From: Enterococcus mundtii
GTDB lineage: Bacteria; Bacillota; Bacilli; Lactobacillales; Enterococcaceae
Reading direction: 5' to 3'
Assembly (NCBI RefSeq): GCF_013394305.1
Contig: NZ_AP019810.1
Span: 744,001 to 808,000 of the forward strand
Length of the DNA: 64,000 nucleotides
Shown here: positions 1 to 8,158 of the stretch, piece by piece
Numbering within the stretch: position 1 is the first letter of the stretch
How the letters are laid out: each line of letters begins with the position of its first letter
Translations under genes and position numbers: made by a program
Notes under the pieces: model-generated
What the model was told of the DNA's origin: nothing
The model's input: only the letters and a program-made list of their open reading frames with translations
The model's database searches: none

Positions 1-1
1 C

Positions 2-298
2 AACGCATTGATGTATCCAGGTTTAGGACTTGGTTTGATTGCTTCAACAGCTACTCGTGTCAACGCTGAGATCATCTCACAAGCAAGTCGTGCATTAGGT
101 GGTATCGTTGATGTCACAAAACCAGGGGCAGCTATTTTACCACCAGTTGCAAGAATCACTGAATTCTCACAAACGATTGCTGAAACAGTCGCTCAATCAG
201 TCGTGGATCAACAATTGAACCGTGAAGAAATCACTGACATCAAAGCAGCTGTCGAAGCAGCTAAATGGGTGCCTGAATATCAAGATTTAGAAGCTTAA
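2..298 (+). CDS. maeE: NAD-dependent malic enzyme, C-terminal end (partial)
   Basis: The window opens inside this gene, so only the last 98 residues or so are visible. The fragment begins NALMYPGLGLG, typical of the NAD-binding domain of bacterial malic enzymes (oxidative decarboxylation of malate to pyruvate and CO2), and ends in the usual acidic helical tail. The frame is open to the window edge. The next gene on the same strand is a 2-hydroxycarboxylate (malate) permease, which supports a malate-utilisation cluster. A strong hairpin separates the two genes. The symbol follows enterococcal and lactobacillar usage and is inferred from the family and the neighbour. Confidence 0.85.
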   Translation, partial: NALMYPGLGLGLIASTATRVNAEIISQASRALGGIVDVTKPGAAILPPVARITEFSQTIAETVAQSVVDQQLNREEITDIKAAVEAAKWVPEYQDLEA

Positions 299-390
299 TT
301 CACGCTAGTCTCTTTCACAATAATTCGTTACTAAACAGTTCTGAGCAAAACGAGACTTAAAGTAAAAAATACGCATGGTAAACATCGAAG

Positions 391-464
391 CCTTGGATCA
401 TTCGTTCACCGAGAAATAGGAAAACCAACTATTTTTCAACGAATTGATCCAAGGGGTGTTTTTT
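391..464 (+). terminator. Long hairpin terminator after malic enzyme
   Basis: A 16-bp stem (391-406 with 438-454, one bulged base) is followed by GGTG and a T6 run. An inner AAATAG/CTATTT pairing (414-419 with 429-434) extends it. It lies between the malic enzyme and permease genes, so the permease probably has its own promoter or depends on read-through. Confidence 0.7.
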
Positions 465-561
465 GCCAAGAAATACTGGAGCCAGTTGAGGAATAGCTTT
501 AGATTATTTTCCAACTCATAGGGAACTCCTCTTACGTTAATCAAGGAAAGGATCTGTAAGA

Positions 562-1884
562 ATGTTACATCAAGAACAAACGACTTCTACAGTCGTTAAG
601 ACAAACAAAGAAGGTTTTTGGGAAACAAAAATCAGTGGGGTCAGTTTACCTATCTATTTGATCATGGTTCTCGTTTTGATCGTTGCGATGGCATTAGGTA
701 AATTACCAACAAATATGATCGGTCCTATCGCCGTGCTCGTCATTTTTGGGAATCTATTCCATTTTATTGGGACAAAAATCCCAATCGTCAAAAGTTATTT
801 AGGTGGTGGTTCTGTTTTTGCGATCTTCGCTTCCGCAGCTATCGCAACCTTTGGTATTTTACCTGATTATGTCGTGAAATCAACTGAAAACTTTGTCAAT
901 AATATGGGCTTTTTAGACTTTTATATCGCTGCTTTGATTACCGGAAGTATTCTAGGAATGAACCGCAAATTATTGATGAAGGCTTCCGTTCGTTTTATCC
1001 CTGTTGCACTTATTTCTATGGTTGTTTCATTTTTTGCAGTTGGACTTGTGGGAATGTTGATTGGGAATGGCTTCGCTAATTCCGTATTATACATCTCTTT
1101 ACCTGCCATGGCTGGTGGTGTAGGTGCTGGCGCTGTTCCACTATCAACTATTTATGCAAACGTCTTAGGAACAGATGCTTCTGCTATTATTTCACGTTTG
1201 ATCCCTGCAACTGCAATGACAAATGTGCTAGCCATTATCGGAGCCGCTTTAGTGGCTCGTGCTGGACAATCCATGCCAAAATTGAATGGTAATGGGAAAC
1301 TGATGGAAAAAGGCGATCTAGGTGACGGCAAACCACGCAATGTGAAACCTTCTATCCCTCAATTAGGTGTTGGTTTAATGGTCTCGATCACATTCTTTAT
1401 TCTTGGCCAAATCTGTAATTTCTTTGTACCAAAAGTTCATGCTTATGCTTTCATGATCATTATTGTGGTCATCTGTAAAATCACCAATGTTCTTCCTGAA
1501 TACTACGAAGATGCAGCAATCATGTTCAATAACTTGATTGTTAAAAACTTAACGGCAGCTGTTTTAGCAGGTATCGGGATTGCTTTATTGAACTTGAATG
1601 TTTTAGCTTCTGCTTTAACATGGCAATTCGTCGTACTCTGCTTAACAAGTGTCATCGTCATCTCCCTTGTCTCTGCATTTGTTGGTCGTCTATTTGGACT
1701 TTATCCGATCGAATCAACGATTACAGCAGGACTATGTAACAATTCAATGGGTGGTACAGGAAATGTTGCCGTCTTATCCGCATCAAACCGCATGGAATTG
1801 ATTGCTTTTGCTCAAATGGGCAATCGTTTAGGTGGTGCGATCGTCTTGATCATTTCAGGATTTTTGATGCAACTATTTTCTTAA
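562..1884 (+). CDS. maeP: Malate/2-hydroxycarboxylate symporter (2HCT family)
   Basis: A 440-residue polytopic membrane protein of the CitS/MleP/MaeP family. It has a short hydrophilic N-terminus, about eleven hydrophobic segments, and two glycine-rich re-entrant motifs: GGVGAG at residues 185-190 and GGTGN near residue 397. These are the hallmarks of the 2HCT fold, which has two inverted halves. The RBS AAGGAAAGG (543-551) supports the ATG at 562. With the malic enzyme just upstream it most likely imports malate with protons or exchanges it. Citrate or lactate as substrate cannot be excluded. Its original downstream terminator now carries an IS insertion. Confidence 0.85.
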   Translation: MLHQEQTTSTVVKTNKEGFWETKISGVSLPIYLIMVLVLIVAMALGKLPTNMIGPIAVLVIFGNLFHFIGTKIPIVKSYLGGGSVFAIFASAAIATFGILPDYVVKSTENFVNNMGFLDFYIAALITGSILGMNRKLLMKASVRFIPVALISMVVSFFAVGLVGMLIGNGFANSVLYISLPAMAGGVGAGAVPLSTIYANVLGTDASAIISRLIPATAMTNVLAIIGAALVARAGQSMPKLNGNGKLMEKGDLGDGKPRNVKPSIPQLGVGLMVSITFFILGQICNFFVPKVHAYAFMIIIVVICKITNVLPEYYEDAAIMFNNLIVKNLTAAVLAGIGIALLNLNVLASALTWQFVVLCLTSVIVISLVSAFVGRLFGLYPIESTITAGLCNNSMGGTGNVAVLSASNRMELIAFAQMGNRLGGAIVLIISGFLMQLFS

Positions 1885-1897
1885 TTCGAATAAATGT

Positions 1898-1930
1898 AAA
1901 AAAACTTCTCGATCATTATTCGAGAAGTTT
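1898..1930. terminator. Left copy of duplicated terminator hairpin
   Basis: Perfect stem CTTCTCG/CGAGAAG with an ATCATTATT loop and an A7 run on the left. Its right-hand T run is cut to TTT by the IS, whose terminal CAGACTG starts at 1931. It was originally a symmetric bidirectional terminator between maeP and the acetyltransferase. Bases 1902-1930 are the left target-site duplication. Confidence 0.85.
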
Positions 1931-1938
1931 CAGACTGT

Positions 1939-1975
1939 AGACAAACCTTATACAAACATGAGGTTTGTCTTTTTT
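1939..1975 (+). terminator. Inward-facing terminator at IS left end
   Basis: Stem AGACAAACCT (1939-1948) pairs with AGGTTTGTCT (1961-1970) and is followed by a T run on the plus strand. It would stop maeP transcription from running antisense through the transposase gene. Confidence 0.75.
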
Positions 1976-3384
1976 CTATGTAATATTCTATGGATAATCG
2001 ATAGATTAGGCAGTTTTCCTTTAGGAAAACGCCTCTTTTGCACTCTGATCCTTTTTATTTTTGCTAGCTTTTTCATATTAAGACACGCAAAAGTAAGCCC
2101 AATTTTTATGTGCATTTTTTCAATTCCTATTTGATTGGTATAACGTAATCCATGAAATTCTTTTGCTGTCCCAAAAATTCGTTCAATGGTTTCTTTTCTC
2201 TTTTTATAAAGTTCTTTGAACCAACTTTGATGGCGTATCTCTTCACAGGTTTCTAAAGCTTCAGCCCAAATATGTCTAGTGATTACTTTGGTATGATTTT
2301 TTGAGTTGGTACACTTAGATAAGAAAGGACAATTTTTACAATCCTTTGGATTGCTTTTGTATTCGATATATCCTTTACGATTGGTAGTGGTATAAGAGAG
2401 TATTTTATTATTGGGACAGATATAACAATTATAGTAATCGTCATAAACATATTCATGTTTCTTGAAATAGCCTTTTTTAGTCATCGGACGTTTATATGGG
2501 AAAATCGGGGTCAATTTATGTTCGAGTAGTAATTGTGCAATTGCTGGTGTCTTATACCCAGCATCCATAATCAATTTTTCTAGGGGAAAAGCTCCTTTGA
2601 GCTTGTTAAACAAAGAAACAAACGTACGACTGTCATGAAAGTTCCCTGGGTGTGTAGTATAACCTAGTATCCATCCATGTTTATCACACGCCACTTGTGA
2701 GCTATAAGCAAAAACTTCTTTGTGTTCACCTTTGTGAAACCAACCACTTTCAGGATCAGTCGTACTTCTTTTTTTCAAGGAGGTTTTACTTTCTGCGTTT
2801 GTTTCTTTTAAGGGCTTTTTTAAATGTTTTTCTCGATTCTTGGTGATTTCTTTTGTCAGCTTATCTGTATAAAAAACAGCTTGTTCCATTACTTCGACAG
2901 ATTCTTTTTTGTTACGATTCGCATGTGCTTTAATATGCGTACTATCAATAAATACTTCCGAAGTATCTACGATACCTTCAGCGATACATTGTTCTAGAAT
3001 TTCATAAAAAATTTTTTCAAAGAGATCTGTTCCTTTGAACCGTCGCATATAGTTTTTACCAAATGTTGAAAAATGAGGAACAGGATCTTCTAAACTCAAA
3101 CCTAAAAACCAGCGATAAGCGATATTCACTTCTATTTCTTTTATTGTTTGTCTCATACTTTTAATACCAAATAGATATTGAATCATTGGTAATTTAATTA
3201 GAAGAATAGGATCCAAGCTAGGACGTCCTTGGATTTCATCGTATTTCTCTTTAACCAATTCATAAATAAAGGAGAAATCAATACATTGATCTATTTGACG
3301 CAATAAATGGTCCTGTGGGACCAAGTCTTCAAGAGAAAAGAAACCGATTTGTGCGCGTTTACTCATATCTTGTTTTGAGAGCAT
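1948..3384 (-). CDS. IS1182-family transposase (DDE)
   Basis: A 478-residue transposase. The N-terminal part (about 1-110) matches the DUF772/InsH-type domain (GRPSLDPILLIK, residues 53-64). A DDE catalytic domain follows: Asp147 in IDSTHIKA, a second Asp in MDAGYK (around 275), and Glu in RKETIERIFGTAKE (around 415). Between them is a Cys-rich insert (YNCYICPN, CKNCPFLSKC) typical of the family. Full length, no frameshift. The stop codon overlaps the inward-facing hairpin at the element's left end. It catalyses cut-and-paste or copy-type movement of the element. Confidence 0.95.
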   Translation of the reverse strand: MLSKQDMSKRAQIGFFSLEDLVPQDHLLRQIDQCIDFSFIYELVKEKYDEIQGRPSLDPILLIKLPMIQYLFGIKSMRQTIKEIEVNIAYRWFLGLSLEDPVPHFSTFGKNYMRRFKGTDLFEKIFYEILEQCIAEGIVDTSEVFIDSTHIKAHANRNKKESVEVMEQAVFYTDKLTKEITKNREKHLKKPLKETNAESKTSLKKRSTTDPESGWFHKGEHKEVFAYSSQVACDKHGWILGYTTHPGNFHDSRTFVSLFNKLKGAFPLEKLIMDAGYKTPAIAQLLLEHKLTPIFPYKRPMTKKGYFKKHEYVYDDYYNCYICPNNKILSYTTTNRKGYIEYKSNPKDCKNCPFLSKCTNSKNHTKVITRHIWAEALETCEEIRHQSWFKELYKKRKETIERIFGTAKEFHGLRYTNQIGIEKMHIKIGLTFACLNMKKLAKIKRIRVQKRRFPKGKLPNLSIIHRILHRKKTNLMFV

Positions 3385-3423
3385 TTGGATACACCTCCAA
3401 TTGATACTCTTATTTTAACGGAT

Positions 3424-3460
3424 AAAAAAAGACAAAGCACTAAAAACTAGTACTTTGTCT
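3424..3460 (-). terminator. Inward-facing terminator at IS right end
   Basis: On the minus strand AGACAAAG (3453-3460) pairs with CTTTGTCT (3430-3437), followed by a T run (3424-3429). It would stop transcription from the acetyltransferase gene before it reaches the transposase start. Confidence 0.75.
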
Positions 3461-3468
3461 ACAGTCTG

Positions 3469-3501
3469 AAACTTCTCGATCATTATTCGAGAAGTTTTTT
3501 T
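3469..3501. terminator. Right copy of duplicated terminator hairpin
   Basis: Same hairpin as at 1898-1930. Here the T7 run on the right is intact, while the A run on the left was replaced by the IS end. Bases 3469-3497 are the right 29-bp target-site duplication. Confidence 0.85.
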
Positions 3502-3518
3502 GCGATGACCTTCATCAT

Positions 3519-3959
3519 TCATTTAGAAAATCTTTTTTGAAATTGCTTTTGCCATTTGGTTGAATGATAGCCGATACGTTCATAAAAACGATGTGCCTCG
3601 TTGCGATATTCGCCAGAGTTTAGTCGAACACCAAAGTAGCCACGTTCTTTTCCTTGCTTCTCAACACTCTCCATCAATCGTCTGCCAATTCCTTGATGTT
3701 GCGCTTTTGAAGAAACTGCTAATGCTAAAATATTGAACAACGTTGGACTTAACAATGTTGCATACTTTTGGGCATGGACATATCCTAATACTTTCCTCGT
3801 CCCTTCTTCCTCATAAACATCAATGACATAGATCTCTGGCTGTGCCAAGATGTATTTTAATTGCTTCGTTGTTTCCGAAAGTGGCATCTCATACCCTAAT
3901 TCTTCCTTATTTAGCTTGTTTATGGTTTCTGCATCCTCCACACGAGCAGTTCTGATCAT
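3519..3959 (-). CDS. GNAT family N-acetyltransferase
   Basis: I place the start at 3959 (MIRTARVEDAE), giving 146 residues, because AGAAAGGAAG lies just upstream; the longer frame to 4052 has no such support. The acetyl-CoA binding signature QHQGIGRRLMESVE and the C-terminal NEAHRFYERIGY are classic GNAT motifs. The acetyl acceptor is unknown. It is monocistronic, and its terminator is the hairpin now split by the IS. Confidence 0.85.
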   Translation of the reverse strand: MIRTARVEDAETINKLNKEELGYEMPLSETTKQLKYILAQPEIYVIDVYEEEGTRKVLGYVHAQKYATLLSPTLFNILALAVSSKAQHQGIGRRLMESVEKQGKERGYFGVRLNSGEYRNEAHRFYERIGYHSTKWQKQFQKRFSK

Positions 3960-4061
3960 TTTGTTCTTCCTTTCTTCTCTAAGGTTAAGTACTATGCTAA
4001 AGATAGTATGGATTTTTCTATCGAAATGAACCATGGTCAATTCCTTGATCAAAAGAATGAT

Positions 4062-4096
4062 AAAAAAAGAGAAACCTTGTCATTTCAAGGTTTCTC
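4062..4096 (-). terminator. Terminator of the ireB-ruvX-DUF1292 operon
   Basis: An 11-bp stem, GAGAAACCTTG (4069-4079) with CAAGGTTTCTC (4086-4096). The A7 run at 4062-4068 gives the U tract on the minus strand. Confidence 0.85.
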
Positions 4097-4109
4097 CACT
4101 ATTTTAATA

Positions 4110-4415
4110 CTATTCTTCTTCTTCCGCCATGAATGTATTGAAGACCTCTTCGATCATATCCCATTCAGCATCTGTTTCGATTTGTTCTAATTCGCCTTCT
4201 GTTCCGTCTTCGTTTTCAACGTAGGCATAGGCTTGTAATTCTACATCTTCATCTTCCGGTACGCCGGCTGGATAAAGCAATACGTAGTTACGACCAAATT
4301 CTTCTTGTCCATCGACTGTTAACAAGATTTCGTATAATGTTTCATTTCCTTGATCATCGACCAATGTGATATGTTCATGTCCTTCATGATCATGTGTATG
4401 ATTGTGTTCTGCCAT
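4110..4415 (-). CDS. DUF1292 family protein (YrzB-like)
   Basis: A 101-residue acidic protein. The start at 4415 ([15 protein letters not shown]) is chosen because GAGGGG lies 6 bases upstream. The His-rich N-terminus precedes a DUF1292 core ([19 protein letters not shown]) and a very acidic tail. The family is conserved beside ruvX in Firmicutes but has no firm biochemical role. It is the last gene of the ireB-ruvX-DUF1292 operon. The His cluster could bind metal, but that is speculation. Confidence 0.85.
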   Translation of the reverse strand: MAEHNHTHDHEGHEHITLVDDQGNETLYEILLTVDGQEEFGRNYVLLYPAGVPEDEDVELQAYAYVENEDGTEGELEQIETDAEWDMIEEVFNTFMAEEEE

Positions 4416-4436
4416 TAGAACCCCTCTTTTCATTTT

Positions 4437-4868
4437 TTAAAATAGTTGTTTTCCCGAACCATCTAAATAATTTTGTAAAATCATCACCGCAGCAAGCTTA
4501 TCGATGACTTTTTTTCTTTTTGCTCTTGACGTATTTGCCTGTTCGACCAACATGCGTTCTGCTTGGACGGTAGTCAGTCGTTCATCTTGATAGTCGACTG
4601 GTAGAGAAAACATTTCTTTGATCTTTTCTCCGTAAACCATTGAGCTTTCTGCTCTCGGACCGATTGAATTATTCATGTTTTTCGGCAAGCCTACAACAAA
4701 ACGATCTACTTCGTACTGTTTGACCAGTTCTGCCAATCGTTCAAATCCAAATTCTTCTTTATCTTCATCGATACGAATGATCTCTACGCCTTGTGCAGTC
4801 CAGCCAAAAGGATCACTAACAGCGACACCTACAGTCTTTGAGCCGACATCCAAGCCCATCACTCTCAT
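4437..4868 (-). CDS. ruvX: RuvX/YqgF Holliday junction resolvase-like nuclease
   Basis: A 143-residue protein with an RNase H-like fold: [16 protein letters not shown] at the N-terminus with the first catalytic Asp, VVGLPKNMN in the middle, DERLTT, and [13 protein letters not shown] at the end with the last acidic residue. The family has been linked to Holliday junction resolution and to 16S rRNA 5' processing. It overlaps ireB by 4 bases and sits 21 bases before the DUF1292 start, so it is translationally coupled within the operon. Confidence 0.93.
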   Translation of the reverse strand: MRVMGLDVGSKTVGVAVSDPFGWTAQGVEIIRIDEDKEEFGFERLAELVKQYEVDRFVVGLPKNMNNSIGPRAESSMVYGEKIKEMFSLPVDYQDERLTTVQAERMLVEQANTSRAKRKKVIDKLAAVMILQNYLDGSGKQLF

Positions 4869-5131
4869 AGATTCACTCCATGATTTGAGAGATAGTCTTT
4901 GACGATCACTTCCATGATTTCATCGCGTTCATGACGACGGATCAGATTCCTTGCATCACGATAACGAGGAATGTAGGCCGGGTCTCCAGAAAGCAAGTAG
5001 CCCACAATCTGGTTGATTGGATTGTAGCCTTTTTCTTCCAAAGCCCGATAAACGATCGCTAATGTTTCGCTGACTTCTTTTTTACGACTATCATCAAAAC
5101 CAAAACGTACGGTTTCATCTGTAAAACCCAT
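4865..5131 (-). CDS. ireB: IreB family regulatory phosphoprotein
   Basis: An 88-residue protein of the DUF965/IreB family. In E. faecalis IreB is a substrate of the Ser/Thr kinase IreK and acts in cephalosporin tolerance; the phosphorylated N-terminal threonines there correspond to Thr4 and Thr7 here (MGFTDET). The rest is the conserved helical core ([19 protein letters not shown]). The RBS AAAGAGGTG precedes the ATG. It is first in the operon with ruvX, and a good minus-strand promoter lies about 50 bases upstream. Confidence 0.93.
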   Translation of the reverse strand: MGFTDETVRFGFDDSRKKEVSETLAIVYRALEEKGYNPINQIVGYLLSGDPAYIPRYRDARNLIRRHERDEIMEVIVKDYLSNHGVNL

Positions 5132-5181
5132 GATTCTACACCTCTTTCCGCAGGGTAGTCAAATTACCCTCTACACCCTTT

Positions 5182-5210
5182 ATTTTACTCGAAATGTGGT
5201 AAAACTACAA
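5182..5210 (-). promoter_or_regulatory. Promoter of ireB operon
   Basis: On the minus strand TTGTAG (5205-5210), a 17-bp spacer, then TAAAAT (5182-5187). It is well placed for a start site some 40-50 bases before ireB. Confidence 0.55.
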
Positions 5211-5389
5211 ATAAATATTCCAACTTCGCTGGAAATATAAAAATAATAATGATTTCTTATTTGATCGTATCGATTCCAACATTTATGAGTACACTTTCTT
5301 ACAGTATACGTGATATTTAATCAAAAATAAGTCTTTTCTCTGTTTTTTCAAAAAATTCACAAAATATTCAAATAACGAACGCCTATGGA

Positions 5390-6109
5390 TCATGTTTTCT
5401 TAGCTTGCCCCGTTTGATAGTTGATCGTATAACCGTCTTGCACATTATAGATAAACACATTGAACGAGATTTGGTTATCTTCAATGCTTTGGGCTTCTAA
5501 CTGAACACCTCGTGCTACTAGTTCTTCCCCTTCAAAATGTGGTGTTACCCGATAGCGAACGTGATGATTGGTTTCTTTGATGTATGCGGCAATATCATTT
5601 TCATGTGCCAGCATATGAGGGGTATTCAACGAACGAGTCCCTGTCATCAAATTTTTGATGTTATTGTTTTGACCAGTTAGCTGAAAACCTATCAAGTGGC
5701 TTCGATTGTAAAGCCATTGTCCGTCACTCAATTTTTTTTGTTTCCAACCTGTAGGATCGATATAAAGAGACTCACGTTTTTCTTTAGGGAACATCTCTTT
5801 TCCTAACATGGCATTGGCTTGACCTACACGATTCAGTCGATCGATATCGGAATAACTTTCCCATGTTCCTTTATCTAAGCTCAGTTCTTCTTTTGTAAAA
5901 GTTGGCTTATTTTGATTGATTTCGATTTCTTGGTGCGTGCCGTCGTATTCTGGAACATTCGCCACTTGTGAGACTTGAGGTTTTGAATCAAATAAACCTG
6001 TCAGTTGTTGAACGAGATCAGAGTCTTTTTGCGTCGTTGAAATCCCTAATGCACCAGCTAAAAGAGCAACTGCGACTCCTATGATTGTTTTGGTTGTTTT
6101 TTTGCTCAT
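5390..6109 (-). CDS. DNA/RNA non-specific endonuclease (EndA-like), membrane-anchored or secreted
   Basis: 239 residues. The N-terminus (MSKKTTKTIIGVAVALLAGALG) is a signal anchor without a clear cleavage site, followed by a linker. The beta-beta-alpha metal nuclease motif is NRSHLIGFQLTG near residue 135, where the usual DRGH is NRSH. The Asn-rich NNNIKNLMTGTRSLN that coordinates metal follows. This matches streptococcal EndA and DNA-entry nucleases. It probably degrades extracellular DNA or helps DNA turnover at the surface. RBS AAAGGAG is 6 bases before the ATG. Monocistronic by context. Confidence 0.85.
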   Translation of the reverse strand: MSKKTTKTIIGVAVALLAGALGISTTQKDSDLVQQLTGLFDSKPQVSQVANVPEYDGTHQEIEINQNKPTFTKEELSLDKGTWESYSDIDRLNRVGQANAMLGKEMFPKEKRESLYIDPTGWKQKKLSDGQWLYNRSHLIGFQLTGQNNNIKNLMTGTRSLNTPHMLAHENDIAAYIKETNHHVRYRVTPHFEGEELVARGVQLEAQSIEDNQISFNVFIYNVQDGYTINYQTGQAKKT

Positions 6110-6239
6110 GTATCTACTCCTTTATTCAGTCGAACTTCATAAATCTTAACATACGTTCCCCTTTTTTAAAATAAAGAAGTATTTAAATTCTTTCAACAAT
6201 TCCTTCTTCAAAAATTATATACGCATGTTTAGTCTATTT

Positions 6240-6288
6240 CCTAAAATAAACAACCTAAATTTCCACGTGAAAGGAAATCTAGGTTGTT
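6240..6288 (-). terminator. Terminator after the TetR/PH-like pair
   Basis: A 16-bp stem, AACAACCTAAATTTCC (6249-6264) with 6273-6288, one mismatch. On the minus strand it is followed by a T-rich stretch. Confidence 0.65.
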
Positions 6289-6392
6289 ACTAAAACTTCA
6301 TCACTCGATTCGATTGATCTTCTTATCTATTCTATCACCAAGTAAATACGTTTTCCGATAGGACAATTAGGCGCTCAACATCGAGTCTTATT

Positions 6393-6773
6393 TCAAGTTT
6401 CTTTTACAAAGTTTGCTCTGTTCATTGCCTGTTCAATCATCGCGACTGTTGCTTCTGGGTCTTCTACTCCAATGATGAGACGATTGAATTCTTCATCTTT
6501 TAGTGTGATAACGACTGCGTTTTCTTTTCTTTTGAGGTCATAAAATACCTTGTTTGAATCTTGGACGAATGTTCCGGCAAAATAATGTCCATAGGCATCA
6601 ACTCCCATTCTTTTTTCGCCAAATTTCGGTGTATCTTCCCAGACATCGGCATCCACAGTTGCGCCTAATACATTGGATAATGGTGTGGATATTTCATTTT
6701 TCAATGCCCACAGTTTTCGTACGCCCTCCATACTGATGATCAATCGATCATTTTGGATTTCAACTTTAGCCAT
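6393..6773 (-). CDS. Conserved protein of unknown function, PH-like fold suspected
   Basis: 126 residues, soluble, no signal peptide or membrane segment. The pattern (KVEIQNDRLIISMEG, LWALKNEISTPLSNVLGATVD, a TFVQDSNKVFYDL strand, then VVITLKDEEFNRLIIGVEDPE) resembles small bacterial PH-like domains that pack as a beta barrel plus helix. This is inferred from strand spacing, not a definite match. It starts 3 bases after the TetR stop, so the two are one transcript. It may modify or sense what the regulator controls. Function unknown. Confidence 0.6.
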   Translation of the reverse strand: MAKVEIQNDRLIISMEGVRKLWALKNEISTPLSNVLGATVDADVWEDTPKFGEKRMGVDAYGHYFAGTFVQDSNKVFYDLKRKENAVVITLKDEEFNRLIIGVEDPEATVAMIEQAMNRANFVKET

Positions 6774-6776
6774 TTT

Positions 6777-7166
6777 CTACTTCCCCCTGTCCGTAAGATC
6801 CGCTCGACGCATGACTCGATCAGCAATGATCGTTTCAATCGAACCTTCGTTTTTCTCTTCCAAAGCGGTGATTACCTTCTGTGCGACTTTCTTTACTTCG
6901 TTGTCATCTGCCGTACGTTCTAATAATGCGATGATCAATAAATCAATCAATAACCCATTATCGGTCACTCCATCTTCAGCTATATAGTTAAAGCAAGTCG
7001 TAAATAAACCAGCTTTACTATAATAAGCAGAGTATAAACTTCCTCGAAGCAAGCCAGTCGCTTTTACCAATTGACTGATCGACGTCCCTGCATACCCATT
7101 TTTGGCAAATATTTTTGCCGATTCTAGTAAAACTTTCTCTTCATTAAATTCTCTCGTTCTTCCCAT
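6777..7166 (-). CDS. TetR/AcrR family transcriptional regulator, short
   Basis: 129 residues. The N-terminal helix-turn-helix is clear (MGRTREFNEEKVLLESAKIF, then GTSISQLVKATGLLRGSLYSAYYSKAGLF, about residues 27-55). The ligand-binding part is only about 75 residues, shorter than the usual 130 or so, yet the frame is clean. The start has no Shine-Dalgarno. The -10 box CATAAT ends 6 bases before the ATG, so the mRNA is probably leaderless. A palindrome, TTGA-N8-TCAA, overlaps the -35 region and suggests autorepression. It is co-transcribed with the PH-like gene. Confidence 0.85.
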   Translation of the reverse strand: MGRTREFNEEKVLLESAKIFAKNGYAGTSISQLVKATGLLRGSLYSAYYSKAGLFTTCFNYIAEDGVTDNGLLIDLLIIALLERTADDNEVKKVAQKVITALEEKNEGSIETIIADRVMRRADLTDRGK

Positions 7167-7172
7167 AACTTA

Positions 7173-7202
7173 ATTATGCCACATTATTGAACGATTGGTC
7201 AA
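7173..7202 (-). promoter_or_regulatory. Promoter and candidate operator of TetR gene
   Basis: On the minus strand TTGACC (7197-7202), an 18-bp spacer, then CATAAT (7173-7178). The dyad TTGA (7187-7190) N8 TCAA (7199-7202) covers the -35 box and part of the spacer. Confidence 0.6.
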
Positions 7203-7390
7203 CAATTAACCAAAAAGCTTGATTTAGCCTAACTATTGACTTAACACTTGGATCTATTCTGCATTGCTCTCACTTGGATCTTATTTTACCTTTCACTGCT
7301 TATTTTTTTGATTCAAGTTTTCTTTTTATACGTTTTCCAATTTGTTTGTAGTAAAATAAATACAAGAAAACAACTATTGGAGAAAATGCC

Positions 7391-8143
7391 ATGCCAGAAA
7401 GAGATTTAGATTTATTGCTTAATACCTGTTTATTGGCGGGAAAAATAATGACGGAAAGTAATGCAGAGATGTACCGTGTAGAAGATACGATGAGTCGGAT
7501 CGCTTCTGCTTCTGGAAATTATCGCTTAGTTAGCTACGTGACCCAAACAGGACTATTTATCGGATTTGATCGGACTTCGACGATCCGCATGGAACAAATC
7601 ACCAATCGAACGATCAATTTAGAAAGAGTAGTCAAGGTCAATAATCTTTCAAGAAAATATGTTGCCAATGAATTGACTTTGGAAGAACTATATAGCGCAT
7701 TACAAGAAGTCGAGAAAGATCGTCGGATGTTCCCAGTATGGCTACAAATCATCAGCGCTGCTATCATTAGCGGGACGATCATGATTTTATTTGGTGGCGA
7801 ATTGAAAGATTTACCGATCACATTGTCGATTGGTGGAGTGGGCTACATTGTTTATCTTTGCAGTTTGCGTTTTTTTAGAATCAAGTTTTTAGCTGAATTC
7901 CTTTCCTCTTTGATTATCGGCATTGCCGCTATTTTAAGTGTGCGTTTAGGAATCGGTCTCAATCAGGATTTGATCATCATTGGTTGTGTCATGCCGTTGG
8001 TTCCTGGTGTTCAAATCACCAACGCGATTCGTGATCTATTAGCGGGGCACTACGTTTCTGGTGTTTCTCGTGGAGCAGAAGCGATGATGACTGCGGCGAT
8101 GATTGGTTTTGCAATCGCCTTTATCTTTCAAATCTTCTACTAA
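7391..8143 (+). CDS. Threonine/serine exporter, ThrE N-terminal half (YjjP-like)
   Basis: 250 residues. The first 110 or so are a soluble ThrE domain (MTESNAEMYRVEDTMSRIA, YVTQTGLFIGFD). About four to five membrane segments follow, including IIGCVMPLVPGVQITNAIRDLLAGHY. Together with the next gene it forms the split version of ThrE, in which the long and short subunits are separate proteins. Homologues export threonine or serine, or succinate in E. coli YjjPB. The substrate here cannot be told. TTGGAGA provides the RBS. Confidence 0.82.
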   Translation: MPERDLDLLLNTCLLAGKIMTESNAEMYRVEDTMSRIASASGNYRLVSYVTQTGLFIGFDRTSTIRMEQITNRTINLERVVKVNNLSRKYVANELTLEELYSALQEVEKDRRMFPVWLQIISAAIISGTIMILFGGELKDLPITLSIGGVGYIVYLCSLRFFRIKFLAEFLSSLIIGIAAILSVRLGIGLNQDLIIIGCVMPLVPGVQITNAIRDLLAGHYVSGVSRGAEAMMTAAMIGFAIAFIFQIFY

Positions 8144-8158
8144 GAAAGGACTTTAGCC

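Larger units (their letters stand above)
1931..3468 (-). mobile_element. IS1182-family insertion sequence, intact, 1538 bp
   Basis: The element is bounded by perfect 15-bp terminal inverted repeats, CAGACTGTAGACAAA at 1931-1945 and its complement at 3454-3468. It holds one intact transposase gene on the minus strand. The flanks 1902-1930 and 3469-3497 are identical 29-bp direct repeats, and each is a complete terminator hairpin. Both ends carry a hairpin with a T run pointing into the element. The ends, frame and target duplication are all intact, so the insertion looks recent. Confidence 0.93.

Noticed and set aside
299-561. T-box or other riboswitch between the malic enzyme and permease genes
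   Set aside because: The large hairpin looks like a plain terminator. No T-box bulge or antiterminator pairing was found by eye.
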